Assembly: GCA_934654475.1 (NCBI GenBank)
Contig: CAKUFZ010000015.1
Location: forward strand, 1-42,328
Direction of reading: 5' to 3'
DNA from: an uncultured Coriobacteriales bacterium
GTDB lineage: Bacteria; Actinomycetota; Coriobacteriia; Coriobacteriales; UMGS124
Length of the DNA: 42,328 nt
The position numbers were made by a program, and so were the translations under genes. The notes beneath the pieces are model-generated. The model searched no databases. It saw only the letters and a program-made list of their open reading frames with translations, and was not told the origin of the DNA. This document shows positions 1 through 9,230 of the stretch, one piece after another. Numbering within the stretch: the first letter of the stretch is position 1; each line of letters opens with the position of its first letter.

Positions 1-48
1 GATGCGGCGTTTCGCGAGGCCCTTTTTGCCGAATATGGCATCGCATAG
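1..48 (+). CDS. C-terminal end of an unidentified protein (partial)
   Basis: An open frame from the first base reads DAAFREALFAEYGIA and stops at TAG 46-48. It is followed 30 bases later by a strong hairpin, which fits the end of a real gene whose body lies outside the window. Fifteen residues are too few to name a family. Confidence 0.55.
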   Translation, partial: DAAFREALFAEYGIA

Positions 49-77
49 AACCATACGCACCACAGCCGGTCTAAGTG

Positions 78-119
78 CAGAGGGCTCCGTCGTATAACGG
101 CGGAGCCCTCTGTTGTTTG
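78..119 (+). terminator. Hairpin terminator after the partial gene
   Basis: A perfect 12-bp stem (78-89 with 101-112, arm CAGAGGGCTCCG) closes an 11-base loop and is followed by TTGTTT. It separates the upstream plus-strand gene from the convergent LysR gene and may serve both. Confidence 0.75.
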
Positions 120-224
120 CCGATCTGGCAGGTAGAAGCGTGGCGCTCTGTAGTGCGGCCACCCCCTCCGAGTTTGTCTAGTTCCTCCTCGGCGTCTAAA
201 TGTCTGTTGCCAATCGCTGCAGTT

Positions 225-1148
225 CTAATCTTCGCAGGCCTGCGCCAGGGCTTCGACGAAGCCTTCGACAAGGTCGTCTCGATGCCCTTTTAGACTCAGA
301 GCGCACAAGTCAAGGCTCAGCTCGGCGGGATCAATGGGGATGGAAACGGCACGGCCGGCAATGTTGGCCTGTGGGGCAACGGTGAACGCCGGGATGAGGA
401 GCACCTCTGAGCGCAGGTCGAGATTGAGGAAGTCAAGCGTGGAGTTGGCGGCCACAGGCATAGTCGAATAGGGCAGGTTTGCGCGATGAAGCTGTCGCTC
501 CATTACCTTCCATATGGGAGAAAACCGTGGCCCCACTAAGCGCGTGAATGTACAGCCCGCTAGATCGGCCAAGTGGAGCCAGTCCTTGGATGCCAAGGGA
601 TTGCGGGGACTCACCATTGCGCAAACGGGCAACTTCTTGATAAGGCGGCAGGAGAACTGTTGCGCGTCAGGGCGTTCAGCCAAGGCACGACGGTCGAACT
701 TAAGTACCACAAGGTCTATTTCTCCGGTCAGGAGGCCGGAAATGTGTGCGTCGAGGACGGCGGTGGAAGAGGGCACGAACGACGGCGCGCACGAAGGGAA
801 CTTTCGCGTGAAGATGTTCACGGCTTTCGAAACTGTTTCTACGGTTCCGGGATTATCGAGTTCGCCTGATATAAAGAGCGTCGTCCGTTGCGCGCTCTTG
901 GATACCAGTTCCAGTGACCTCTCATATTCTTCCGAGATAATTCGCGCGCTTTCAAGGAGGACTGCTCCTGTCCCCGTGAGCGAGACACCAAACCTATCTC
1001 GTTTGAAAAGCGCCGCGCCGTATTCACGTTCAAGGAGGGAGATGTGCTTGCTAAGAGTGGACTGTGTCATGTTGAGCTTCCTAGCTGCAACATGAAAGTT
1101 CAATTCTTCAGCAAGTGTGACAAACTCACGGAACAAATCAATTTGCAT
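225..1148 (-). CDS. LysR-family transcriptional regulator
   Basis: This is a 307-residue LysR-type regulator. The N-terminal winged helix-turn-helix is clear (residues about 1-60, with the typical AARKLNMTQSTLSKHISLLE recognition region), followed by a substrate-binding-like effector domain. I chose the ATG at 1148 over the upstream one at 1205 because AAGGGAG lies seven bases before it and LysR proteins normally begin a few residues before the first helix. It is divergent from the molybdoenzyme gene at 1375, the usual arrangement for a LysR protein controlling its neighbour, so it probably senses that enzyme's substrate. The effector is unknown. Confidence 0.9.
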   Translation of the reverse strand: MQIDLFREFVTLAEELNFHVAARKLNMTQSTLSKHISLLEREYGAALFKRDRFGVSLTGTGAVLLESARIISEEYERSLELVSKSAQRTTLFISGELDNPGTVETVSKAVNIFTRKFPSCAPSFVPSSTAVLDAHISGLLTGEIDLVVLKFDRRALAERPDAQQFSCRLIKKLPVCAMVSPRNPLASKDWLHLADLAGCTFTRLVGPRFSPIWKVMERQLHRANLPYSTMPVAANSTLDFLNLDLRSEVLLIPAFTVAPQANIAGRAVSIPIDPAELSLDLCALSLKGHRDDLVEGFVEALAQACED

Positions 1149-1222
1149 GAGACGCTCCCTTGCATGCCCCTTGTTTCCACATGTGTCACTATAAGCCCGC
1201 CGCATATTTTCTGATGCGGAAA

Positions 1223-1250
1223 TGGAATTAAATTAACTGCAGTGGAATTA
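1223..1250. promoter_or_regulatory. Candidate LysR site: TGGAATTA direct repeat
   Basis: TGGAATTA occurs at 1223-1230 and again at 1243-1250, exactly 20 bp apart, about two helical turns. It lies in the divergent region between the LysR gene and the molybdoenzyme gene. The sequence between them is very AT-rich. LysR proteins commonly bind such phased half-sites; binding here is inference. Confidence 0.4.
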
Positions 1251-1374
1251 CATGGCCATTATGCACTCTGGGTGCCCACTATGCATCACCCCCTTCTCTT
1301 TTTGGCTCTTACCATGCAGCGCGGGGGAGACCCGCGTTTCCCTCGGTGATATAGGCAAGGGGAAGGAGAGTTGC

Positions 1375-4254
1375 ATGAATGGTACGACGCTGTCACGCCG
1401 CTCGTTCGTAAAGATGGCAGCCGCTGCGGCGGTTACGACGGGCATGGCGGCAAGCCTTAGGGCCGGGGGGCTGGCAAAGGCTGACGAAGCAGCAAAAGTG
1501 GGTGAGACAAAGAGGGTACGCACGTGTTGCCGCGGCTGCGGAAAAATGGAATGTGGCGTGTGGGTCACTGTTGTCGATGGTCGCGCGGTGAAGGTCGAGG
1601 GCGACACGAGTTGCTTCACCTCGGGTGGTAACTGCTGCGCCAAATCCCAGTCGTCCATTCAGGCCGCCTATCATCCCGATCGCCTTCTCTATCCCCTCAA
1701 GCGCACGAATCCCAAGGATGCCGACGATCCCGGCTGGGAGCGTATCAGTTGGGATGAGGCTTACGAGATGATGGCTGAGCGTTTCCAGGCGATTATCGAT
1801 GAGTATGGTGGGCCTTCAATCATGATGGTGAGCGGCACGAGCCGCTGCTGGTGCATGGGCGCCTACGGCGTTTTCCGCTCGCTGTTCCAGAGCCCGACGT
1901 CGGTCCATCCTTACCAGGTGTGCAAGGGCCCACGCCATTTTGCCACGCTCATGCAGTCGGCTTACGCTTTTAGCTGGCAGGCCACTGTGGATAAGCCCGA
2001 TGTGATGGTGCGTTGGGGAGGTGCCACCGAGCTTTCCAATTACGATGACTCTTGCCGCATGACGGTGGATTCTGCCATGGAAGCCGAGCAGTTTATCACT
2101 GTTGACCCCCGCCTTACGAACCTGGGCAAGGAATCGTCCATCTGGCAGCCGCTCTATCCCCAAACTGATGGCGCACTCGCTCTTTCTTGGATGAACGTCA
2201 TCATTGAAAAGGGCTTGTATGACGAGCTGTTCGTGAAGAAGTGGACTGATGCCCCCTTCCTTGTCGTGGAAGATATGGACCCCACTCCTGGCCCCATGGG
2301 TGCAAAGTTCCAAGCCGGTACGTTCCAGACCATGACGCGGCTGCTCAAGGAATCCGACCTTGTGGAAGGCGGCAGTCCCTCGCGTATGATGTGCTGGGAC
2401 ACCATTGCCGACAAGCTCACCTACTTTGACTGCGAGACTATGGAGTGGGAGGGCGAGCATTGGACCATGCAGATGAAGGGCAGGGAAGCCCAACAGGAGC
2501 ATCTCTTCCCTGGTGTCGCGCAGGGTTTTGTCCCCGATCAGACTGGTTTCTCCGAGGAGGATGGTTTCGAACGTCAGATCGGCCCGGCTCTGGAAGGCGA
2601 GTTCGAGATTACGCTGGCCGACGGGACCGTGCATGTGGTGAAGCCTGTGTGGGAATATCTGCGTGCTCGTTGCGCTGCATACGCGCCCGAGATTGCGGAA
2701 AAGATCACGCATGTTCCTGCCGACCAGATTGAGCTGGCTGCCACGACCTATGCAACGAGGATTCATCCCGAGAGGGGCTACGGCAACGGCGGTATCGGCT
2801 ATATGCTTGCTATCGAGCATGGTTGCAATGCCATTCAGAATTCTCGCGCCCTTGATGCGCTTGTTGGCATTACGGGCAACTGGGATACGCCTGGCGGCAA
2901 CCGCGGTGGCACCACCTCGTTCCTCTCGCCCCGCATGGTGAACTTCGGTGGCAACGTCAATATGGGCGGCTATCCCGACCCCGATGAGGCAACCCTTGCA
3001 ATGACGCCTGGCACAGATAAGTTTCCCCTGCTTAACTGGTGGCAGTACTGGGCGGATGCCGAGGAGGCCTTCAAGCAGATTGAAACTGGGGACCCGTATC
3101 CCATTAAGGGTTGCATCGCTCAGTCGGGCGACTTCATGAACATGGCCAACTCTGCCTACAACTTCGAGCAGCTCAAAAAGCTCGATTTCACGGTGGTCAT
3201 CGACATGTGGCATACACCGTTCTCCGATGTTGCTGACCTGCTGCTTCCTTGTGCCCACTGGATTGAAGCCAATGCCACGCGTCCCTCGCAGGGCTCTTCG
3301 GGCGGTCTGGGTCTCAACGTGCAGTGCGTGGAGCGGCCTGGCGAGGTGGAGTACGACCCCGTCTTCGACATTAAGCTCTATAAGGCCATGGGCGTGCCTT
3401 TCTCCGAAGACCCCGATAATCCCTGGCCCACCGAAGAGGAGTACTGCGATTGGTTTGTGCAAGGGTCGGGCAAGACGTGGGCCGAGCTCGTCGATGAGTT
3501 CCAGGAGAACGGCTGGTGGGATTGCAAGGCAATGAGCGAGGAATGGGGCTCTACATGGGGCTTCTATCGCCGTTACCAGCTCGGCATGCTGCGCCCTGAC
3601 ATGAAGCCTGGCATGCAGACCCCCACGGGCAAGATGGAGCTCTGGTCGACTGTCATGGAGACGTTCTTCCCCGATGAGAACGACATCCTGCCGAGCTATG
3701 TCGAGGTTCCCCAAAGCCGTACCGCCGCACCTGAGATGGAGCAGGAATATCCGCTCATCTGCAACACCGGCCGCCGCATCCCCGTGTACTTCCACTCCGA
3801 GCATAGGCAGCTTCCGTGGTGCCGCGAGCTGTGGCCTGTGCCCAAGATGGAGATCAACCCCGAGGATGCCGAGAAATACGGCATCGAGCAGGGCGACTGG
3901 GTGTGGATCGAGAGCCCCAGCGGCAAGATTCGCCAGTGGGCCGACATCTACGAGGGCATCGAGCCCGGCGTCATCAACTGCGAGCATCAGTGGTGGTACC
4001 CCGAGCTTGAGCAGGCCGGCCACGGTTTCGAGCTTTCTGGCGTGAACTGCCTGGTAGACGGAGAGCTGCGCGACCGTCACTGCGGCGCGTCGTACCTGCG
4101 CGGCTATCCGGTCAAGATTTACAAAGCCACGCCCGAGAATTCGCCGTTTGGCAATCCCGTGCCGTGCGGCAATGACGGCACGCCCATCATTTGCGACGCG
4201 ACCGACCCACGTCTCAAGGCCTGGGCTGATCCAAGCTATCAGGGAGAGGAGTAA
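1375..4254 (+). CDS. Exported molybdopterin enzyme, acetylene hydratase / catechol dehydroxylase-like
   Basis: This 959-residue catalytic subunit belongs to the DMSO reductase superfamily (bis-MGD molybdenum, one 4Fe-4S). It begins with a twin-arginine signal (SRRSFVK, residues 7-13) and a hydrophobic stretch, so it is exported folded. Cysteines 51, 52, 55 and 60 supply the N-terminal cluster. The C-terminal cofactor domain contains GRRIPVYFHSEHRQLPW and CEHQWWYPE, which I recall from the acetylene hydratase-like group that includes gut catechol dehydroxylases. The start at 1375 (after GGAAGGAGAG) is preferred to an upstream in-frame ATG at 1252 because it places the signal at the N-terminus. 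Ferredoxin and chaperone genes follow at once. The substrate is unproven; a catechol or other phenolic electron acceptor is an inference. Confidence 0.85.
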   Translation: MNGTTLSRRSFVKMAAAAAVTTGMAASLRAGGLAKADEAAKVGETKRVRTCCRGCGKMECGVWVTVVDGRAVKVEGDTSCFTSGGNCCAKSQSSIQAAYHPDRLLYPLKRTNPKDADDPGWERISWDEAYEMMAERFQAIIDEYGGPSIMMVSGTSRCWCMGAYGVFRSLFQSPTSVHPYQVCKGPRHFATLMQSAYAFSWQATVDKPDVMVRWGGATELSNYDDSCRMTVDSAMEAEQFITVDPRLTNLGKESSIWQPLYPQTDGALALSWMNVIIEKGLYDELFVKKWTDAPFLVVEDMDPTPGPMGAKFQAGTFQTMTRLLKESDLVEGGSPSRMMCWDTIADKLTYFDCETMEWEGEHWTMQMKGREAQQEHLFPGVAQGFVPDQTGFSEEDGFERQIGPALEGEFEITLADGTVHVVKPVWEYLRARCAAYAPEIAEKITHVPADQIELAATTYATRIHPERGYGNGGIGYMLAIEHGCNAIQNSRALDALVGITGNWDTPGGNRGGTTSFLSPRMVNFGGNVNMGGYPDPDEATLAMTPGTDKFPLLNWWQYWADAEEAFKQIETGDPYPIKGCIAQSGDFMNMANSAYNFEQLKKLDFTVVIDMWHTPFSDVADLLLPCAHWIEANATRPSQGSSGGLGLNVQCVERPGEVEYDPVFDIKLYKAMGVPFSEDPDNPWPTEEEYCDWFVQGSGKTWAELVDEFQENGWWDCKAMSEEWGSTWGFYRRYQLGMLRPDMKPGMQTPTGKMELWSTVMETFFPDENDILPSYVEVPQSRTAAPEMEQEYPLICNTGRRIPVYFHSEHRQLPWCRELWPVPKMEINPEDAEKYGIEQGDWVWIESPSGKIRQWADIYEGIEPGVINCEHQWWYPELEQAGHGFELSGVNCLVDGELRDRHCGASYLRGYPVKIYKATPENSPFGNPVPCGNDGTPIICDATDPRLKAWADPSYQGEE

Positions 4255-4257
4255 ACA

Positions 4258-4920
4258 ATGTCTCAGCTTGCCATTGTTACTGATTTGAACCGTTGCGTGG
4301 GCTGTCTGGCCTGTGTCGTGGCGTGCAAGGTCGCCAACGGCGTACCTGTCGGCAGCTTCTGGAACCAGATTGAGCGTGTGGGGCCTTACCCCGATTACGA
4401 GGGCGCCAAGTTTCCCGATGTCTACCAGTACTTTCTGCCGGTGGGCTGCCAGCATTGTAAGAATCCCACATGTTTGGAAGTGTGTCCTACGGGTGCCACG
4501 TACAAGCTTGACGATGGCATCGTTGTGATTGAGCCCGAGCAGTGTATTGGTTGCCAGGCTTGCGTTTCGGCTTGTCCCTATGGCGTGCGCTATCTCAACA
4601 TTGACAAGAACGTTGTAGAGAAGTGTTCTTTCTGCCAGGACAAGGTTCATGACGGAGAGCTGCCGCAGTGCGTTGCCCAGTGCGGTGGTCGTGCTCGATT
4701 CTTTGGGGACCTCGATGAGGGCCTTGGGTCATTCAAGGGCGCAGGAAAGGTTGGCGTGCAGGATGACCGGTCTTATGACGGTGTCCTTACGGAATTCTGC
4801 ACGTTTGATGAGGTGGCCAAGCCGTTTGCCGAGGAAGACGTGCACTCTTTCGCCGATGAGGGAAATGACCCGAGCTTCTTATACATACTCCGCGGCCACG
4901 AGTGGCAGGCGACTCGCTAG
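4258..4920 (+). CDS. Four-cluster 4Fe-4S ferredoxin subunit (DmsB/BthL-like)
   Basis: A 220-residue electron-transfer subunit with four cysteine groups typical of DmsB-like proteins: CVGCLACVVACK near residue 13, CQHCKNPTCLEVCP near 64, CIGCQACVSACP near 96, and a final group around CSFCQDK and CVAQC. It starts three bases after the stop of the molybdoenzyme gene, so the two are certainly co-transcribed and likely form a complex. No membrane anchor gene of DmsC or NrfD type follows, so how electrons reach this pair from the membrane is open. Confidence 0.93.
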   Translation: MSQLAIVTDLNRCVGCLACVVACKVANGVPVGSFWNQIERVGPYPDYEGAKFPDVYQYFLPVGCQHCKNPTCLEVCPTGATYKLDDGIVVIEPEQCIGCQACVSACPYGVRYLNIDKNVVEKCSFCQDKVHDGELPQCVAQCGGRARFFGDLDEGLGSFKGAGKVGVQDDRSYDGVLTEFCTFDEVAKPFAEEDVHSFADEGNDPSFLYILRGHEWQATR

Positions 4921-5011
4921 GTACGTGCTCGTAATGCTCATCTAGGTTTTGACTGCTGGGGAGAGGCCCGGAGTCGTTTATTCGTTCGCTTCGTGTCCCA
5001 AGGAGAGGCTC

Positions 5012-5701
5012 ATGAAGATTGCAGTGGAATCGACCGATGACATGAAAACCGGGCAGGTCTCTCCCGCTCAGGAGTGCATCATGCGCGCTCGGTTGTACCG
5101 CCTGCTTGCGCGACTGTATCGCGTGGAGGTTGACCAGGCGGTTCTTAATGAGCTTAAAGCATCGTCGGCGGCCCAGGGGAACCCTGGCGACCTCATGGCT
5201 TCTGGAATGAATGCTATCGTGGACTATGCAAAAAACGCTGACGATAATGCGCTGACTGACCTCGCGGTTGATTATGTGCGTACGTTCATCGGGAGCGGAA
5301 CGGACGGCCATGAAGCGGCCTATCCCTTCGAGTCAGTCTACCTGAGCGAGAAACACCTCATGATGCAGGCCCCGCGTGATGAGGTGCGGGCCATCTATTT
5401 GAGCGAAGGCCTCGACAAGGCCGATGATTGGAAGGTCGGCGAAGACCATATGGCTCTCGAGCTTGAGTTTATGGCGACGCTGGCTGAACGCTGTGCCGAG
5501 GCTATGGATGGAGGTGATGATCCTGAGACGGCGAGGCTGCTTAGGTGCCAACGCAACTTTTTAAGCGACCATATTGCGGCTTGGGGCCGTGGTCTAACTG
5601 CTGATATGCGCAGGTGTGCAAAGACGGCGTTTTACCAGGGTGTCGCCGATATGACCGACGGGCTTATCCTCGCCGATCTCGAATATTTGGCAGAAGAGTA
5701 G
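5012..5701 (+). CDS. TorD/DmsD-family molybdoenzyme chaperone
   Basis: A 229-residue, mainly helical cytoplasmic protein of the TorD family. These chaperones hold the twin-arginine signal of a molybdoenzyme until its cofactor is inserted. The family signature region AAYPFESVYLSEKHLM is present near residue 107. An upstream TTG could extend the frame, but AGGAGAGG at 5001-5008 points to the ATG at 5012. It is the third gene of the molybdoenzyme operon and most likely matures the product of the gene at 1375. Confidence 0.88.
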   Translation: MKIAVESTDDMKTGQVSPAQECIMRARLYRLLARLYRVEVDQAVLNELKASSAAQGNPGDLMASGMNAIVDYAKNADDNALTDLAVDYVRTFIGSGTDGHEAAYPFESVYLSEKHLMMQAPRDEVRAIYLSEGLDKADDWKVGEDHMALELEFMATLAERCAEAMDGGDDPETARLLRCQRNFLSDHIAAWGRGLTADMRRCAKTAFYQGVADMTDGLILADLEYLAEE

Positions 5702-5752
5702 CCAAACTATTTGTCCACCAAGCAAAGGACCCTCATACTTCTTTGCATAAAA

Positions 5753-5786
5753 GGGGCGCTCGGTGTTCAAAAGCACCGAGCGCCCC
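5753..5786. terminator. Strong hairpin after the molybdoenzyme operon
   Basis: A perfect 13-bp GC-rich stem (5753-5765 with 5774-5786, arm GGGGCGCTCGGTG) and an 8-base loop. On the plus strand no T run follows, while on the minus strand TTTTATG follows, so it may act mainly as a transcript-end stabiliser for the plus-strand operon. Confidence 0.6.
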
Positions 5787-5915
5787 ACCCATTACGGGGC
5801 GTTTTGCCTGCTTGCTGTGAAGCCCCTGCGAGTCTGCCGCATGCGCGCAATTGCCTGCACGCGGTAGTGCTAGGCTGTGCCGCCGCATTGGTTTGCAGAA
5901 CGCGGGAGGCGTGCG

Positions 5916-7190
5916 GTGGGTTTGGAAGAGAGCGGCAAGATGGTCGGCGAGGACTCGGCGGCAAAGGCTGCCCGGCAGATGGGGGCCGCAGACGAGGTCG
6001 ACACCCACGAGTCGGGCCGTTCTCGCGTGGCGGTGCTCGTGCTGCTTGCGCTGTCGTTTGCGCTGGGGTGCACTGAGTTCACCATCATCGGCATCGAACC
6101 TGACATCGCCACGTCGCTGGGCGTCGAGCTTTCGCTCGTGGGCAACCTCGTGGGCTACTTCGCTGTGGCCTACGCCGTGTGCACCCCGCTGCTCGCCGTG
6201 TTCACCGGGCGATTCCGCCGCTTCCAGCTCATGTGCATCTACCTGCTTGTTTTCAACCTCGGCAACCTGACGACCATGCTTGCGCCCGCCTACGGGGTGC
6301 TCGTGGTGGGACGCATGCTCACGGCTGCCGTGTCGGGTGCCCTTTTGGCCACCTCGCTCACCTTCGTGCCCGAGCTCGTGCCCGAAAAGCGTGTGGCGCC
6401 CGTTGTCTCGCTCATCTACACGGGCTTCTCCATCGCCAGCGTGCTCGGCGTGCCGGCCGGCAAGCTCATCAGCGGCATCTTCGGCTGGAACTTCACGTTC
6501 GGCGTGGCTGCGGTGCTCGCGCTTGTCGTGAGCGTCGCCCTCGTCGTGTGCATGCCCCGCTCCGGCGCCACCGACGAGCCTTCGACCCCGCGTGACCAGC
6601 TTGCCCTCGTGGCCGACGGCCGCGTGATCGCCGGCATGCTCATCTTCGTGTTTGGCGCGGGCGGCACGTACGTCTTCTATACCTATGTGACCCCGGTGCT
6701 GCAAGAGGTCATGGGCCTGACGCCCGAGATGGCGTCCACGGTCCTCATGGCCTACGGTTTTGCCTGCGTGGTGTCGAACCTGCTCTCCGGTTGGGTGGCG
6801 CAGCGCTTCGGCGTCGTGGGCCTTGCCGGCTCGTGCCTCATCCAGGCGGCCCTTCTCGCCCTGCTCTACTTCACGACGGGCAGCCTCGTGCCCGGCATCA
6901 TCAACATCCTGCTTCTCGGCGTGGGCATGTACGTGGTGAACTCGCCCGGCCAGATGCACTTCCTCAACATCGCCCAGCGCGACTACCCCCGCGCGCTCAC
7001 CATGGCGGCCTCGGTGCAGCCCATGTCGTTCAACATCGGCATCGCGGCCGGCTCCTTTGTGGGCGGCGTCGTGGTCGTGGGCCCCGGCCTTGCCTTCGTC
7101 GGTTTCGCCGGCGCCGTCATGTGCGTCACGGGTGCGGTCTTTGCCTGGCTTGCTGCCCATCTTAAGGGCCGTGCAAAAAAGAGGGCCTAG
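5916..7190 (+). CDS. Major facilitator superfamily exporter (DHA1-like)
   Basis: A 424-residue, about 12-helix transporter. The motif-A region between helices 2 and 3 (VFTGRFRRFQLM) and the paired six-helix halves fit drug:H+ antiporter family 1, close to sugar or purine efflux pumps such as AraJ and NepI. I start it at the GTG 5916 because GGGAGG lies six bases upstream; an earlier GTG at 5877 has no such site. The N-terminal 45 residues are hydrophilic and unusually long before the first helix (VAVLVLLALSFALG). It stands alone, and the substrate cannot be read from the sequence. Confidence 0.88.
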   Translation: MGLEESGKMVGEDSAAKAARQMGAADEVDTHESGRSRVAVLVLLALSFALGCTEFTIIGIEPDIATSLGVELSLVGNLVGYFAVAYAVCTPLLAVFTGRFRRFQLMCIYLLVFNLGNLTTMLAPAYGVLVVGRMLTAAVSGALLATSLTFVPELVPEKRVAPVVSLIYTGFSIASVLGVPAGKLISGIFGWNFTFGVAAVLALVVSVALVVCMPRSGATDEPSTPRDQLALVADGRVIAGMLIFVFGAGGTYVFYTYVTPVLQEVMGLTPEMASTVLMAYGFACVVSNLLSGWVAQRFGVVGLAGSCLIQAALLALLYFTTGSLVPGIINILLLGVGMYVVNSPGQMHFLNIAQRDYPRALTMAASVQPMSFNIGIAAGSFVGGVVVVGPGLAFVGFAGAVMCVTGAVFAWLAAHLKGRAKKRA

Positions 7191-7536
7191 CGCCAAGGAG
7201 AGAACGCCCCGCCTCGCACCCGCTGGCCCTCAATGGCTGCCCGACAGCCGTCAGCGCCACCTGCGCGTCCCTCGGGCGCCGCCCGCGAGGCAATCCCCAT
7301 CATCCCACCTCATCTACCAGCGCATATGCTGTGCCACCCCCATCTGCCCGATTTTGGGGGTAGCGTCTTGCGCGCGTATCCGTGTACACTGAAACGGATG
7401 CGTGGGGCTTTCGCCAGGGGGCGGGCCGCCACGTTTTGCACCGCGATGCCGACGCGCACAAGGGGAGCGCGGGAATCGCGCCGTGTCGGGCATGCGGTGC
7501 GCAACCGTAAGGTGTAAGACGAAAGGGGATGTTCTT
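7191..7536. other. Intergenic region before the flavoprotein gene
   Basis: I see no gene in these 346 bases. The open frames here lack ribosome sites and show no recognisable protein. The last part carries GAAAGGGG just before the ATG at 7537. A promoter is expected but I could not place a convincing -35/-10 pair. Confidence 0.5.
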
Positions 7537-9021
7537 ATGCAGGTTACTCGCAGGGATCTCGTCAAGTTCGGTGGCGCCGCTTGCCTGGTTGCTGGCGCTA
7601 CGGTTGGTGCCGGCGCTGCTATGGCTGACGAGGCCGGCTATCTGGTCGGTTCTTCCGACATCGCGTTCTCCGAGGAGACCGACATCCTGATCATCGGTAC
7701 CGGCGTCGCTGGCCTGGCCGCTGGCATGGAGCCCGCTCTCGCCGGCAAGAAGATCATCTTCGCCGAGAAGAAGGGTTCCTTCGGCGGCGACTCCGCCACG
7801 TCCTGCTGGTTCATGTTCGCCACCGGCACGAAGAACCAGCTCGAGCACGGCTCGCAGACCACCATCGAGCAGGCTTGGGAGAAGGCCAAGGAGAAGCAGA
7901 CCGCCACGTTCGATTTCGACTGGTGGCCCCAGTACGCCGAGGGCAAGTATTTCGCAACCACCAAGTTCTTCGACTGCGCTGCCGATAACTTCGGCTGCGA
8001 CTTCCTCGAGCCCTGCACCATGGAGGAACTGCCCAAGTTCGGTCCCGCCGTCGTGCTGCCCGGCGAAGGTATCGCCTCTGGCTACCAGCACGTTCTTTCG
8101 CCCATCCAGGCGAAGCTCGAGGAGCTCGGCGCCGAGTTCAAGTACAACCTCCGCGCTGTCTCCCTCATCAAGGACGCCCCTGACGGCGCTGTCATCGGCT
8201 GCCGCTTCCATGACGAGAACGGTGCCAACGTCGACATCAAGGCCAACGCTGTCGTTCTGGCCACCGGCTGCTTCATCGACAACGGCGAGATGATGAACGC
8301 CTACCTGCCCGAGTGGGCTCACTACGGCGTTCTCGTCAACGGCGGCAGCATGGGCGAGGGCCACACCATGGCTTGGGCCGCCGGCGCCCAGCAGATTGGC
8401 ATGGACTCCTCCATCGCCAACCATTACTGCAACCTGATGGGCGACCTGCCCAACGCCACCACCTGGGGCTACTGGACGCCCATGGTGCTCGTCCTGCCCA
8501 ACGGCAAGCGCTTCATCCAGGAGGGCCAGTCCCACGACGCCGCCCAGGCATGCCTGGACTGCGGCTACCGCGAGTGGTGGGTCATCTTCGACCAGCGCGC
8601 CTTCGACAACCGTTGCGTGGGCACCTCCGTCAAGAACAACGTCAACATCCATGAAGACGTGTACCGCACCGCCGACACCATCGAGGACCTCGCCGTTGCC
8701 ATGGACGTGCCGGTCGACAACCTCGTGGCCACCTTCGCTGAGTACGACGGCTACGTCGAGGCCGGCGAGGACGCCGCCTTCGGCAAGACCGAGTGGCTCA
8801 ACTCCCTCGAGCCCCCGTACCACGCCCTCAAGCTCAACGTCATGCGTTACAAGACCTCTGGCGGCGTGATCTGCAACGCCGACAACCTCGTCATCGACAA
8901 CGACGGCAACGGCATCCCCGGCCTGTACGCCTGCGGCGCCATCGCGCTCCCCGGCCAGGCTTCGGTCACGGCCTGCGCCGCCACCGGCTACTTCACCGGC
9001 GAGACCCTGGCTGCCCTCTAA
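7537..9021 (+). CDS. Exported FAD-dependent reductase (fumarate reductase flavoprotein-like)
   Basis: A 494-residue FAD_binding_2 family protein with a twin-arginine-like leader (TRRDLVKFGG, residues 4-13) ending near ADEAG. The dinucleotide-binding motif GTGVAG begins at residue 54, after a beta strand, and the C-terminal FAD contact is GIPGLYACGA. It has no haem-binding CXXCH and no FMN-binding domain, so it needs a separate electron donor. Such stand-alone flavoproteins in Eggerthellaceae reduce varied organic acceptors (fumarate, cinnamates, urocanate); the acceptor here is unknown. The start at 7537 is fixed by GAAAGGGG and by the leader. No regulator gene is adjacent, unlike the two other flavoproteins in the window. 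Confidence 0.88.
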   Translation: MQVTRRDLVKFGGAACLVAGATVGAGAAMADEAGYLVGSSDIAFSEETDILIIGTGVAGLAAGMEPALAGKKIIFAEKKGSFGGDSATSCWFMFATGTKNQLEHGSQTTIEQAWEKAKEKQTATFDFDWWPQYAEGKYFATTKFFDCAADNFGCDFLEPCTMEELPKFGPAVVLPGEGIASGYQHVLSPIQAKLEELGAEFKYNLRAVSLIKDAPDGAVIGCRFHDENGANVDIKANAVVLATGCFIDNGEMMNAYLPEWAHYGVLVNGGSMGEGHTMAWAAGAQQIGMDSSIANHYCNLMGDLPNATTWGYWTPMVLVLPNGKRFIQEGQSHDAAQACLDCGYREWWVIFDQRAFDNRCVGTSVKNNVNIHEDVYRTADTIEDLAVAMDVPVDNLVATFAEYDGYVEAGEDAAFGKTEWLNSLEPPYHALKLNVMRYKTSGGVICNADNLVIDNDGNGIPGLYACGAIALPGQASVTACAATGYFTGETLAAL

Positions 9022-9070
9022 GGCATCCGCGCTGTTGGCTTTGGCTGACAAGTAAGTAAGAACGACAAAA

Positions 9071-9110
9071 ACGGCGGTCGGCTGCGCAAGCACCGGCCGC
9101 CGTTCTGTTT
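9071..9110 (+). terminator. Hairpin terminator after the flavoprotein gene
   Basis: An 11-bp stem with one G-T pair (9071-9081, ACGGCGGTCGG, with 9093-9103) followed by TCTGTTT. It lies 50 bases after the stop codon. Confidence 0.75.
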
Positions 9111-9230
9111 GCGCCGCACCCCTCCCCAAGTCCCTTTGTGTCTCGCAGGTTTCGCTTCTCGCACGCTCGCGTTACCGGCTTGTAAGCATCGCGATATGCC
9201 TCAATCTCGAAACAATCCCAGCTTAAGGTG

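Noticed and set aside
1252..1374. An in-frame upstream ATG extending the molybdoenzyme by 41 residues
   Set aside because: It would bury the twin-arginine signal, and the better ribosome site precedes 1375.
1816..4650. A 944-codon open frame on the minus strand opposite the molybdoenzyme
   Set aside because: It mirrors a clear high-GC gene with strong motifs, has no recognisable domains, and spans two real genes. It is a codon-bias shadow.
7300..9129. A 609-codon minus-strand frame opposite the flavoprotein
   Set aside because: Low-complexity Gly/Val/Ala composition with no domain; a shadow of the FAD gene.
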